NCBI RefSeq assembly: GCF_904061905.1
Contig: NZ_CAJFCI010000035.1
Location: 1 to 60,484 of the forward strand
Reading direction: 5' to 3'
Source of the DNA: Zestomonas carbonaria
GTDB taxonomy: Bacteria > Pseudomonadota > Gammaproteobacteria > Pseudomonadales > Pseudomonadaceae
DNA length: 60,484 nt
Numbering within the stretch: position 1 is the stretch's first letter; every line of letters starts with the position of its first letter. Position numbers and translations under genes: made by a program. Positions 42,902-51,343 of this stretch are shown here, one piece after another. The notes under the pieces are model-generated. The model did not search any database. It saw only the letters and a list, made by a program, of their open reading frames with translations, and was not told where the DNA came from.

Positions 42902-44323
42902 ATGAACCAACGACGTGAATTCTTGCGCAACACACTATCGCTTGCGGTGGGGGCGGCAGCGGTATCCAGCCTGCCGGGCTGTGTATTCGAGTCCGATCAG
43001 GAACCCCAGAGCCCCGTGGCGGTGGAGCCGGGTAAACCATTGCCGTGGATCAACTGGGCGGGGAACCAGCATTGTTATCCCAGTCATCGAGTCTCACCCG
43101 CCAATGAGGACGAACTGGTAGCCGCTGTAAAACAGGCAAAAGGCGTCATCCGCCCCGTGGGATCGGGACATTCCTTTTCCCCGGTCGTCCCTACGGATGA
43201 CACATTGTTGTCCACGGATCTGTTGAGTGGCGTCGTCGCGCATGATCCAGAAAAGCTCCAGGCCGAGGTGCTGTCCGGTACGCGGATACACAATCTAGGG
43301 CCAATGCTGCATGCGCTTGGACAGGCGATGCCGAATCTACTGGATATGGACTATCCATCGCTTGGCGGTGCCATTGCCAACGCCTGCCATGGCACCGGCA
43401 GCAATTTCGGCTGCATGTCGGACTATGTGGTCGGACTCAAGCTGGTGACGCCTGCCGGAGAGCTGCTGGAGTGCAGCGCGGAAAAGAATTCGGAGATTTT
43501 CCACGCCGCGAAAACCTCCGTTGGCGCCCTGGGTGTCATCGCCAGCATGGTCATACAGAACCAGGCACCATTCGAGCTGACGGAAGTCAACCGTATCGAG
43601 CGCACGGAAGACGTACTCGACGATTTGGATAATCGTTTTGCCAGGCATCGACATTTCGAGTTTCTGCCTTTGCCGCACACGGAACTCTGTATCACCATGA
43701 CAACGGATCTGGCCAAGCCCGGCGATGTGGATCAGGGCGAGGACGATCCCATGGCGGTAAACCAGATCAAGGATGCCTTCGATGCCACCAGTTGGGTGCC
43801 ATTCTTTGGCTCGAGGATTTATGAAGGCCTGATCAATGGCCAGCTCCAAGACAGTTTGGGGGAGGTGGTGCGTAGCGGGCCTTCATATCGGGTTCTGCCC
43901 CATGTTCGAATCGTAAGGTTCAGGGAGATGGAGTATACGGTGCCTGTGGAGGTTGGCCCGAAGTGTTTGCGTGAGATCCTGGCGCTGGTCAAGTCCAAGA
44001 ACTTGCCAATGCCATTTCCCATAGAATATCGGCATGTCAAGGCCGATGACATCTGGTTGTCCATGTATCAAGGGCAGGCTGGCGCCGCTATTTCCATCCA
44101 CCAATTCGGCGACAGGGACTACAAGGCGCTATTCGCCGAAATCGAGCCGATTTTCTGGAAGTACCATGGCCGTCCGCACTGGGGTAAGTTGCACACCTTG
44201 AATGCCAAAGGCCTGGCGCCACTGTACCCGAAGCACTGGCAAGACTTTCAAGAGGTTCGCCGAAGCCTGGATCCGAGCGGAAAGATGTTGAATGAACATA
44301 TCAGAAACATCTTCGTGGCTTGA
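42902..44323 (+). CDS. Tat-exported FAD-linked oxidase/dehydrogenase (ALO family, SphC-like)
   Basis: 473 residues from ATG 42902. The N-terminus carries a twin-arginine signal (NQRREFLRNTLSLAVGAAA) ending in a lipobox-like LPGC. The PCMH-type FAD domain includes IRPVGSGHSFSP near residue 86, whose histidine is the usual covalent FAD site, and YPSLGGAIANACHGTGSNFG. The C-terminal D-arabinono-lactone oxidase domain is complete (SIHQFGDRDY, PHWGKLH). These enzymes oxidise primary or secondary alcohols and lactones. With adjacent cytochromes c it is likely a dehydrogenase, corresponding to sphC, and could oxidise the C1 hydroxyl of a sphingoid base. Confidence 0.8.
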   Translation: MNQRREFLRNTLSLAVGAAAVSSLPGCVFESDQEPQSPVAVEPGKPLPWINWAGNQHCYPSHRVSPANEDELVAAVKQAKGVIRPVGSGHSFSPVVPTDDTLLSTDLLSGVVAHDPEKLQAEVLSGTRIHNLGPMLHALGQAMPNLLDMDYPSLGGAIANACHGTGSNFGCMSDYVVGLKLVTPAGELLECSAEKNSEIFHAAKTSVGALGVIASMVIQNQAPFELTEVNRIERTEDVLDDLDNRFARHRHFEFLPLPHTELCITMTTDLAKPGDVDQGEDDPMAVNQIKDAFDATSWVPFFGSRIYEGLINGQLQDSLGEVVRSGPSYRVLPHVRIVRFREMEYTVPVEVGPKCLREILALVKSKNLPMPFPIEYRHVKADDIWLSMYQGQAGAAISIHQFGDRDYKALFAEIEPIFWKYHGRPHWGKLHTLNAKGLAPLYPKHWQDFQEVRRSLDPSGKMLNEHIRNIFVA

Positions 44324-44490
44324 CGGCTGTTGATCTTGGCTTCTTCAAGGAGTCCCCAGGCCGAACCGGGTCTTTCATAACCATAGGCTATGGGACACCA
44401 TTTTACGCGGCTCTTTGAAGTCTGCTGTCCTTAGGGTTCCATGTCTTGTCTTAAATGGATAAACGCTGGTGATGATGGGAGCTTTCGCTG

Positions 44491-45609
44491 ATGAACTTAC
44501 CCAATAGGGCGGTCGCGAGCGCAGTGGACAAACCGCTGCGCCGTGTCAATCCACTCACGATCATTAAAGTGGCCGGCGCGCTGGTTGCCTTCATCATCGG
44601 CGCTGGTTTCGCCACTGGCCAGGAAGTCATGCAGTTTTTTGCCGTGCACGGATTGCATGGCATTGGTGGAAGTTTGATTTTCTTCTTGCTCTGCACCTAT
44701 CTGGCCGTGAGCCTTTTGCTGGCTGGGCACAAGCATGGCTTCATGAATCTTGATGAGGTATTCAAATACTATACCGGAAATATATTGGGGGTCGTTTTCT
44801 CCTCGTACGCTGTCGTGATGACATTCAGTGTCTATGTGCTGATGCTGTCGGGTGCCGGCTCGGTCCTCAATGAGTCGTATGGCTATCCGGTCTATGTTGG
44901 CAGTTTGCTGTTGGCTGCGATCGTTCTGTTGACCGTGTACTTCGGTCTGCATGGCTTGATCAATATAATCGGGTATATTGGCCCGTTATTGGTCGTCTTG
45001 ATCCTGGTGATAACTGCCAGCAAGGTCATTCAGGATCCCGGGCTCGTGGAGGTTGGCAATGCGCTGATCCCGTCGCTCGAGATGTTGCAGGTGTCCAGTT
45101 ACTGGTGGTTGTCAGGCGTGCTGTATACGGCCATACAGGTCGTGGGCTTGTTTAGCTTCCTGCCGGCTATTGGTGCGACAGTCGATAATAGAAAGGATCT
45201 CGTCTATGCCGGGGTTCTAGGGCCGGCCTTGATTTTCTGCGCCTTGGCGCTGACCATCTTGGCATTGATCAGTAGCATGCCGGATGTCAACGGAAAGCTG
45301 ATACCCATGCTGTACATGGCCAGTGGTACGCTGCCATTTATCAGCTCATTGTTCGTCGTCATCATCTTTGCGGGCGTCTTTACAACGGCGGCACCCTTAT
45401 TATGGGTCGTTTTGACGCGCTTCACGAAAAACGGCAGTACGGGCTATCGTTTGCTGGCGGTGACGCTCAGTCTCTTTGGATTTGCCGGCAGTCTTACATT
45501 ACCGTTCGATAGGCTGGTCAATATCATCTATCCGACCATCGGATATTCAGCGGCGCTGTTGATTGGCTTCATGTTGATCAAGCAGATCAGGATTCGCGCT
45601 TTGGCTTGA
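44491..45609 (+). CDS. YkvI-family membrane permease
   Basis: 372 residues, ten or so membrane helices. The opening VAGALVAFIIGAGFATGQEVMQFF is the hallmark of the YkvI group (COG3949), related to amino acid/amine transporters of the APC fold. GLFSFLPAIGATVDNRKDL and a basic C-terminus are also seen. It follows the FAD oxidase by 167 bases on the same strand. In the proposed pathway it could move the amino-containing intermediate or product (for example glycine or the amino acid derived from the sphingoid head) across the inner membrane. Confidence 0.8.
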   Translation: MNLPNRAVASAVDKPLRRVNPLTIIKVAGALVAFIIGAGFATGQEVMQFFAVHGLHGIGGSLIFFLLCTYLAVSLLLAGHKHGFMNLDEVFKYYTGNILGVVFSSYAVVMTFSVYVLMLSGAGSVLNESYGYPVYVGSLLLAAIVLLTVYFGLHGLINIIGYIGPLLVVLILVITASKVIQDPGLVEVGNALIPSLEMLQVSSYWWLSGVLYTAIQVVGLFSFLPAIGATVDNRKDLVYAGVLGPALIFCALALTILALISSMPDVNGKLIPMLYMASGTLPFISSLFVVIIFAGVFTTAAPLLWVVLTRFTKNGSTGYRLLAVTLSLFGFAGSLTLPFDRLVNIIYPTIGYSAALLIGFMLIKQIRIRALA

Positions 45610-45663
45610 TTCGCTCCTGCGCCAGATACAGCAGACGTACAGATGGATTACCTATAAGCGTCC

Positions 45664-45694
45664 GATGCCCAGGCAGTGCCTGGGCATCTTTATT
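45664..45694 (+). terminator. Terminator after the YkvI-type gene
   Basis: GATGCCCAGGC at 45664-45674 pairs perfectly with GCCTGGGCATC at 45678-45688 around a 3-base loop and is followed by TTTATTT. It separates the cytochrome-PLP-FAD unit from the DUF1302 unit. Confidence 0.85.
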
Positions 45695-45741
45695 TGTGCT
45701 CCTTGCCCTGGCCCCCGTTCCGGCACTGATTTTCCTGCGGG

Positions 45742-45775
45742 AAAGCCGTCTGGCATGTCATGCCGACTTTTTGGC
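45742..45775 (+). promoter_or_regulatory. Candidate cluster B operator, site 4 (DUF1302 operon)
   Basis: TGGCATGTCATGCCGACTTT begins at 45751, 129 bases before the start codon, and matches the right half of the other sites. A second palindromic block, TGGCATCGGATGCC, follows at 45772. The left TGACAAC half is not conserved here. Confidence 0.55.
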
Positions 45776-45855
45776 ATCGGATGCCGAGTAATGAGCGATT
45801 GACCCTACGGATACTCTGGCCAGTTCCGGGTGAAAACTGCCTGGCTCCCAATACT

Positions 45856-45863
45856 AAGAACAA
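45856..45863 (+). promoter_or_regulatory. Candidate Hfq-Crc catabolite-activity motif (DUF1302 leader, cluster B)
   Basis: AAGAACAA just upstream of the GGAG ribosome site and 17-24 bases before the ATG at 45880 fits the AANAANAA pattern, as in the cluster A DUF1302 leader. Confidence 0.4.
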
Positions 45864-45879
45864 TCTTGGAGTAACGTCC

Positions 45880-47733
45880 ATGTATCCACTCTCCACACGA
45901 AGAAGCATCGCTGCAGCCAGGTTGTCCTTCGCGACGCTGGCCCCCTTGGCGCTGGCCGTTTCGGCCCAGGCCGCCACGTTCGAGCTGGGCGAAATCTCCG
46001 GCAATGCCCGTGGCAGCCTGTCGCTTGGCGCCACCTGGAGCGCCGAGGGTGCCAACCCCTATTTCATCAACCAGAACAACGCCAGCGGCATCGGCCTGGG
46101 CGATGGCTACAACCTGACCGAGAGTTCCGCCAACGATGACGACCGGCTGAACTTCCGCAAGAGGAACAAACTGGTTTCCTCGCCGGTCATCCTGCTCGGC
46201 GAGATGGAGCTGAGCTATCGGAACTATGGCGCCTTCGTGCGCGGCAAGGCGTGGTACGACTACACCCTGGAGAACGAGAAGTTCGACTACGGCCACGCCG
46301 CCAACGGCTACAAGGCCAAGAGCAAGCTGAACGACAGCCACTTCGACGAACTGGCGCAGTTCCAGGGCGTCGCCCTGCTGGATGCCTACGTCTATGGCGA
46401 CTTCGCCCTGGGCGAGAGCCCGCTGCACCTGCGCGGTGGCCGGCAGGTGATCAACTGGGGCGAGGGTCTGTTCTTCCAGAGCGGGATCAACGAGGTCAAC
46501 CCGTTCGACATCGCCGCTCTGGTGCGCCCCGGTGCCCAGCTCAAGGAAGCCTTCCTGCCGACCAACATGCTCTACGCCAACCTCGGCGTGACCGACAACC
46601 TGACCCTGGAAGCCTTCTACAAGCTGGAGTGGCGCAAGACGGTGCTGCCGGGCTGCGGCACCTTCTTCTCGCCGAACGACTTCATCCAGGATGGCTGCGA
46701 TGCGCTGACCGTCCTCAACGCGGCCCTCGGCATCGACGATGCCACGGCCCTGGCGACCGGCCTGTACGTGCACCGGGATCGGGATGACGAGGCCCGCGAC
46801 GGCGGCCAGTTCGGCGCGGCGGCACGCTACTACATCGACTCGATCGGTACCGAGGTCGGGGCCTATGCGATGAACGTGCACTCCACCGTGCCGTATGCCA
46901 GCGCCCGGCTGTACGACCTCGATGCCTTCGCCTTCGATTTCGCCGGAGCCGGTGCGCCGGCCTACCTGGCCAAGTACCCCGAGGACATCCGCATCTTCGG
47001 CCTCAGCTTCAACACCAACCTGCTCGGCACTTCGGTATTCGGCGAATACAGCTACCGGCCCAACCAACCGGTCGGCCTGTACGCTTCGGATCTGCTGAAC
47101 TCCATCCTGGCTCCAGCCTTCGGCGCGCCGACCTATGGCCTGCCGCTGGCCGACGACGTAGCCGCGCAGACCTTCGCCGCGCCGGGCAGCAAGTTCGACG
47201 GCTATGACCGCCTGAAAACCTCGCAGCTGACCCTGGGCTTCATCAAGAGCTTCCAGCAGGTACTGGGGGCCGACAGCGTGACGCTGATCGGCGAGACCGC
47301 CTTCAAGTACGTGCATGACCTGCCGAGCATCAACGAGCGCCGCTACGGCAACGTCGACAATTACGGCAACGACTTCAACTCGGCCGCCGGCTGTGCGGAT
47401 GTGCCGGGTGGCTACAAGTACCAGAAGTACGCCTGCTCCGGCGACGGCTTCGTCAGCGACTTCTCCTGGGGCTACCGCCTCAACCTCGAACTGTCCTACC
47501 TCAACGTGGTGGCCGGGGTGAACCTGACGCCCTATGTGTTCTTCGGGCATGACGTCAAAGGCTGGTCGCACGACGCCGAACTGGTCGAAGACCGGCTGAG
47601 CGGCACCCTCGGCGTGCGCGCCGACTATGCGAGGAAATACACCGTCGACCTGTCCTGGTCGGGCAGCGGCAACACCCGCTACGCGATGACCGATCGCGAC
47701 TTCATCGCACTCAGCGCGCGCATGGGCTTCTAG
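45880..47733 (+). CDS. DUF1302 outer-membrane beta-barrel protein (cluster B)
   Basis: 617 residues from ATG 45880 with GGAG upstream. Signal peptide FATLAPLALAVSAQA, then the family blocks LHLRGGRQVINWGEGLFFQS, GAQLKEAFLPTNMLY and FKYVHDLPS. The last residues, FIALSARMGF, end in phenylalanine as expected for an outer-membrane barrel. Four cysteines in two nearby pairs suggest surface-loop disulfides. It is followed 17 bases later by DUF1329. A candidate operator and Hfq-Crc motif precede it. A receptor or pore for the amphiphilic substrate is inferred. Confidence 0.85.
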   Translation: MYPLSTRRSIAAARLSFATLAPLALAVSAQAATFELGEISGNARGSLSLGATWSAEGANPYFINQNNASGIGLGDGYNLTESSANDDDRLNFRKRNKLVSSPVILLGEMELSYRNYGAFVRGKAWYDYTLENEKFDYGHAANGYKAKSKLNDSHFDELAQFQGVALLDAYVYGDFALGESPLHLRGGRQVINWGEGLFFQSGINEVNPFDIAALVRPGAQLKEAFLPTNMLYANLGVTDNLTLEAFYKLEWRKTVLPGCGTFFSPNDFIQDGCDALTVLNAALGIDDATALATGLYVHRDRDDEARDGGQFGAAARYYIDSIGTEVGAYAMNVHSTVPYASARLYDLDAFAFDFAGAGAPAYLAKYPEDIRIFGLSFNTNLLGTSVFGEYSYRPNQPVGLYASDLLNSILAPAFGAPTYGLPLADDVAAQTFAAPGSKFDGYDRLKTSQLTLGFIKSFQQVLGADSVTLIGETAFKYVHDLPSINERRYGNVDNYGNDFNSAAGCADVPGGYKYQKYACSGDGFVSDFSWGYRLNLELSYLNVVAGVNLTPYVFFGHDVKGWSHDAELVEDRLSGTLGVRADYARKYTVDLSWSGSGNTRYAMTDRDFIALSARMGF

Positions 47734-47750
47734 GAATCAAGGAATCTGAA

Positions 47751-49103
47751 ATGCACAAGAAACTGTTGAATACGGCCGTCCTCTGCGGCCTGATGATCAT
47801 GTTCAGCGGCGTGGCCCAGGCCAAGCTGAGCCCCGAGGAAGTCGCCCGTCTGGGGCAGGATCTGACCCCCACCGGCGCGCAGCGGGCCGGCAACGCCAGC
47901 GGCACCATCCCGGCCTGGACCGGCGGCCTGACCCAGGCCCCGGCGGGCTTCAGGCCCGAGGCCGGCTACGCCGACCCGTTCGCCGACGAGCAGCCGCTGT
48001 ACACTGTGAACGCGGCCAACATGGCGCAATACGCGGATCTGCTGAGCGAAGGCCACAAGGCCATGATGAAGCAGTACCCCAGCTACCAGATGCATATCTA
48101 CCCGAGCCACCGCACGCTGGCGCTGCCGGCCGAAGAGTACGCGCAGATCGCCAAGGAGGCGAGCGAGGTCGAGCTGCAGCCCGGCGGCGCCGGCCTGGTG
48201 AACTATGAGAAGACCAGCGTGCCGTTCCCGATACCCAAGAACGGCCTGGAAGCCATCTGGAACCACTTGGTGCGCTACCGTGCCGGTGGTATGCAGCGCT
48301 ACTACAGCCAACTGATCGTGCAGAGCAATGGCAGCTTCTCGGCGGTGCAGACCGAGGCCAAGCAGGTCATGGCCAGCACCCTGGGCAACCCGGAGCCGAA
48401 CCGGCTGTACTACTACCACGACTACGTGGCCGGCCCGGAAAGCCTGGCCGGCCTGCAGACCCTGGTGCACGAGCCGCTCGACCAGGTCAAGGAAACGCGC
48501 CTGGCCTGGCAGTACAACCCCGGTCAGCGCCGCGTGCTGCGCGCTCCGGAAGTGTCCTACGACAACCCCGAACTCAGTGCCGACGGCCTGCGCACCACCG
48601 ACAGCGTGGACATGTACAACGGCGCCCCGGACAAGTACGAGTGGAAACTGGTCGGCAAGAAGGAAATGCTGATTTCCTACAACAACTACAAGCTCAATGA
48701 CCGCAGCCTGAAATACCGGCAGATCGTCGGCAAGGAGCACATGAACCAGGATCTGGTGCGCTACGAGCCGCACCGGGTATGGGTGGTCGAGGCGACCTTG
48801 AAGGAGGGGGCGCGGCATATCTATGCCAAGAGGCGCTTCTACCTCGACGAGGACAGCTGGAACATCGTCCAGATCGATCACTATGACGGTCGCGGCGAGC
48901 TATGGCGGGTACTGGAGGCGCATACCCTGCAGCGCTACGACGTCAACGTGAACTTCCCGTCGAGCGATGTGGGCTATGACCTGCAGGCCCGCCGCTACGT
49001 GGTCAACGGTGTGGAAAATGAGGAGAAAGCGCCGGCCCAGTTCGGTTGGCGAGGCACCCTGCGCGAATTCAGCCCTTCGGCCCTGCGCCGCGCCGGCCGC
49101 TGA
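47751..49103 (+). CDS. DUF1329 envelope protein (cluster B)
   Basis: 450 residues from ATG 47751 (AAGGAA upstream). Signal peptide MHKKLLNTAVLCGLMIMFSG ending VAQA. The DUF1329 blocks follow in order: GTIPAWTGGLTQAPAGFRPE, YPSHRT, PFPIPKNGLEAIWNHLVRY, PGQRRVLRAPEVSYDNP, HRVWVVEATLKEGARHIYAK and YLDEDSW. It pairs with the DUF1302 barrel as in cluster A and probably forms the periplasm-facing lipid-binding half of an uptake or export route. The gene order is reversed relative to YCF48/RND when compared with cluster A. Confidence 0.85.
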   Translation: MHKKLLNTAVLCGLMIMFSGVAQAKLSPEEVARLGQDLTPTGAQRAGNASGTIPAWTGGLTQAPAGFRPEAGYADPFADEQPLYTVNAANMAQYADLLSEGHKAMMKQYPSYQMHIYPSHRTLALPAEEYAQIAKEASEVELQPGGAGLVNYEKTSVPFPIPKNGLEAIWNHLVRYRAGGMQRYYSQLIVQSNGSFSAVQTEAKQVMASTLGNPEPNRLYYYHDYVAGPESLAGLQTLVHEPLDQVKETRLAWQYNPGQRRVLRAPEVSYDNPELSADGLRTTDSVDMYNGAPDKYEWKLVGKKEMLISYNNYKLNDRSLKYRQIVGKEHMNQDLVRYEPHRVWVVEATLKEGARHIYAKRRFYLDEDSWNIVQIDHYDGRGELWRVLEAHTLQRYDVNVNFPSSDVGYDLQARRYVVNGVENEEKAPAQFGWRGTLREFSPSALRRAGR

Positions 49104-49163
49104 ATGCCATGGGGGCGGGGAGGGCGGTTTGCTCTCCGCCCCTGACATTGCAAGAGGAACTCC

Positions 49164-49967
49164 ATGAGCAAAGTTATCTTGGTGACAGGCGCATCCTCGG
49201 GTCTGGGGCTGGCGATTGCCCAGCACTTGGCGCGGCGCGGCCACCGTGTTTTCGGCACCAGCCGTTCGCCCGGCGGCGATATGGGCTCGGTGCGCATGCT
49301 GGCCCTGGACGTGACGGACGACGTCTCGGTGGCCAGGGCCGTCGGCGAGGTCATTGCCACGGCGGGACGCCTTGATGTGCTGATCAACAATGCGGGCGTC
49401 GGCGTATGCGGTGCCGTTGAGGATACGAGCCTGGATGAAGTGCGCTGGCAGATGGAAACCAACTTCTTCGGCCCGGTGCGCACCATCGCCGCGGTGCTTC
49501 CCCACATGCGCGCACAAGGCGGGGGGCGGATCATTACCGTGAGCTCGCTGGCCGGCCTTATCGGCATGCCGTTCCAGGCCTTCTACAGCGCCAGTAAGTT
49601 CGCGGTCGAGGGGCTCAACGAAGGGCTGCGCCTGGAATTGTCCGGCAGCGGCATCGACGCCACGACGATCAACCCGGGTGACTTCAAGACCGGCTTCACC
49701 GCCGCCCGGGTGTTCGCCCGCCGCGCCCTGAACGGCTCGCACGCTATGCAGCTGAGGCGCACGGTGGACATATACGAGCGCGACGAGCGCAACGGCGCCG
49801 ACCCGCAACTGGTGGCGAAGCTGGCGGCACGTCTGGTCGAACGGCGGCGCGTCGGCGTGCGCTATAGCGTCGGCAGGTTCGAGCAACGCTTGGTGGCACT
49901 GGTCAGGCGCTTCATCCCGGCAATGTTGTTCGAGCGGCTCATGAGATCCGTCTACGCAATCCGCTGA
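49164..49967 (+). CDS. Short-chain dehydrogenase/reductase
   Basis: 267 residues. The classical SDR set is intact: TGASSGLGLAIAQ for cofactor binding, NNAGVGVCG, the catalytic serine in ITVSSLAG and YSASK with tyrosine and lysine. The C-terminal 40 residues are basic and hydrophobic (RFEQRLVALVRRFIPAMLFE), as in membrane-associated lipid reductases. It is 60 bases after DUF1329 and precedes a terminator, so it ends the cluster B unit. Reduction or oxidation of a hydroxyl/keto group of the cluster substrate, for example 3-ketosphinganine-like chemistry, is possible but unproven. Confidence 0.85.
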   Translation: MSKVILVTGASSGLGLAIAQHLARRGHRVFGTSRSPGGDMGSVRMLALDVTDDVSVARAVGEVIATAGRLDVLINNAGVGVCGAVEDTSLDEVRWQMETNFFGPVRTIAAVLPHMRAQGGGRIITVSSLAGLIGMPFQAFYSASKFAVEGLNEGLRLELSGSGIDATTINPGDFKTGFTAARVFARRALNGSHAMQLRRTVDIYERDERNGADPQLVAKLAARLVERRRVGVRYSVGRFEQRLVALVRRFIPAMLFERLMRSVYAIR

Positions 49968-50342
49968 ACGGTTGCGAGACTGAAGGGGGACACGACAAGC
50001 GATGCGATAGGGTGGCGTGTAGAAGCATACGGAAACAAGAAAGCCCGCACTGGGCGGGCTTTTCAGGGGCGTTTCCGATCATGTGGAAACTTGCGCCGGG
50101 GTAATCTGAAACGAATTCTTATGCTGTTGAAAATAAAGGATAAACTTCTATTTGAGCTTCCTGTGGAATACCTTTTGGAATACCGCTTCGCAGAGTTTGA
50201 AGTCGGGGCTCTGGAGTGTTGAGGGGAGGGGCTTCGTAGCTCGAGTTTAGACCTCAGTTCGTGAGTGTGGCAGCTCCTGGGGCTGGCCAAGCGCAGGGTA
50301 GGACGAGGTTTACCGATGCTGCCATTCAAGGCTGGTTGGGTG
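49968..50342. other. Intergenic region between cluster B and the integrase remnant
   Basis: 375 bases. The terminator at 50041 is listed separately. An AT-rich stretch with a tandem GGAATACC repeat (about 50164-50183) lies within; short direct repeats of this kind occur near P4-type integrases and may be part of an attachment or arm-binding site. No gene is seen. Confidence 0.4.
50041..50063 (+). terminator. Terminator of the DUF1302-DUF1329-SDR unit
   Basis: AAGCCCGC at 50041-50048 pairs with GCGGGCTT at 50054-50061 around a 5-base loop and is followed by TT. It can work in both orientations. Confidence 0.75.
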
Positions 50343-51107
50343 TTATGGGGGAGGCTCAGGTGACCAACCGTTGACTTGGTCGTTGCCCCTGATCGAGGTG
50401 CCTTGCCCGGTGCGCGCCAGTGCCCAGAGTTTGCGACCGCCTTTGAGCACGCTGGCGGTTTCTAGCTCGTAGTCCGATACCTCAGTGAGATCTCGATAGA
50501 ACTCCAGAACTTCCTCTGGCTGCACTGTGTGGTAGCGCTGCGAGACCACCGACAGCGGCGCTTTGGTGTCGGGGCGGTAGAGTACCTTCTGTTCGGGGAA
50601 GGAATGGATGGTGCCAAGATGGTCGACGGCATCCGACTTGAAATGGGTGGGGCTTTCCAGGATTTGCCAGTCCATACCGGCTTCACGTTGCCAGACTTCG
50701 ATGGGTTGCTTGTGCGGCAGATTGTTGCCTAGGATGGGGAACGCATAGAGCTCCAGCTTGCGCAGCCATCCTTTACGCCACTTCTCGGACCCGGTAATCC
50801 CATGAGCCTGCTGGTGCTCGCGAGCAAGATCTTCAAACGTAGTGCGCCGCGCAGCGGCTTGACGCTCGGCCTCTCGTTTCGCTTCTCGCTCTGTATCTCG
50901 GGCTGCCAGGGGATCGATCCCTGTCGCGAGAAGTTTGCGCTGATCCGCTGCGAGCTGTCGCGCTTGGCTTAGGGTAATGGTTGGGAATGGGCCGAGCCCC
51001 ATCTCGCAGCTTCGTCCATCGAGCTTATAGCGAAAAATCCAACTCGTGGAGCCGCCTTTCGCTACCTGAAAGTAGAGACCATCACCGTCGTTGGTCTTTC
51101 CCGCCAC
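50343..51107 (-). pseudogene. P4-type tyrosine integrase N-terminus fused to a DUF932 fragment
   Basis: One 254-codon frame joins two unrelated pieces. Residues 1 to about 140 are the DUF4102-type N-terminal and arm-binding region of a P4-like integrase (DGDGLYFQVAKGGSTSWIFR, ARQLAADQRKLLATGIDP). From about residue 140 the frame reads as the middle of a DUF932 / phage-plasmid TIGR03299 protein (PTHFKSDAVDHLGTIHSF, SVVSQRYHTVQPEEVLEFYR). The catalytic R-H-R-Y half of the integrase is missing. The join looks like a large in-frame deletion inside a former integrative element next to ppa. The product is unlikely to recombine DNA. Confidence 0.75.
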
Positions 51108-51303
51108 CGCCCCTTTAACCAGGGACTCGACGGTTTTGGTCGTCAGCTTACCCGTACAGACTCCTCACCTTACCCACACCTTCACCCACACTTTGGCGAT
51201 GGATTCTGCCAATTGTTAGTGGATGCCTTGAGACAAGGCTACGTCTCAAACCCTTGATTTTCTAGGGCTTGATAGATCCTGGTGGATTTCTTCGGGCAAT
51301 AAA

Positions 51304-51326
51304 AAAGCCGGCTTGTGGCCGGCTTT
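51304..51326 (-). terminator. Terminator of ppa
   Basis: AAAGCCGGC at 51304-51312 pairs with GCCGGCTTT at 51318-51326 around a 5-base loop. Reading the minus strand, TTTTTTATT follows, 20 bases after the ppa stop. Confidence 0.85.
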
Positions 51327-51343
51327 CAGGGGGTGGTTTGGGC

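Noticed and set aside
51160..51300. tRNA gene as integration site beside ppa
   Set aside because: No cloverleaf or T-loop consensus could be found in this stretch despite the nearby integrase remnant.
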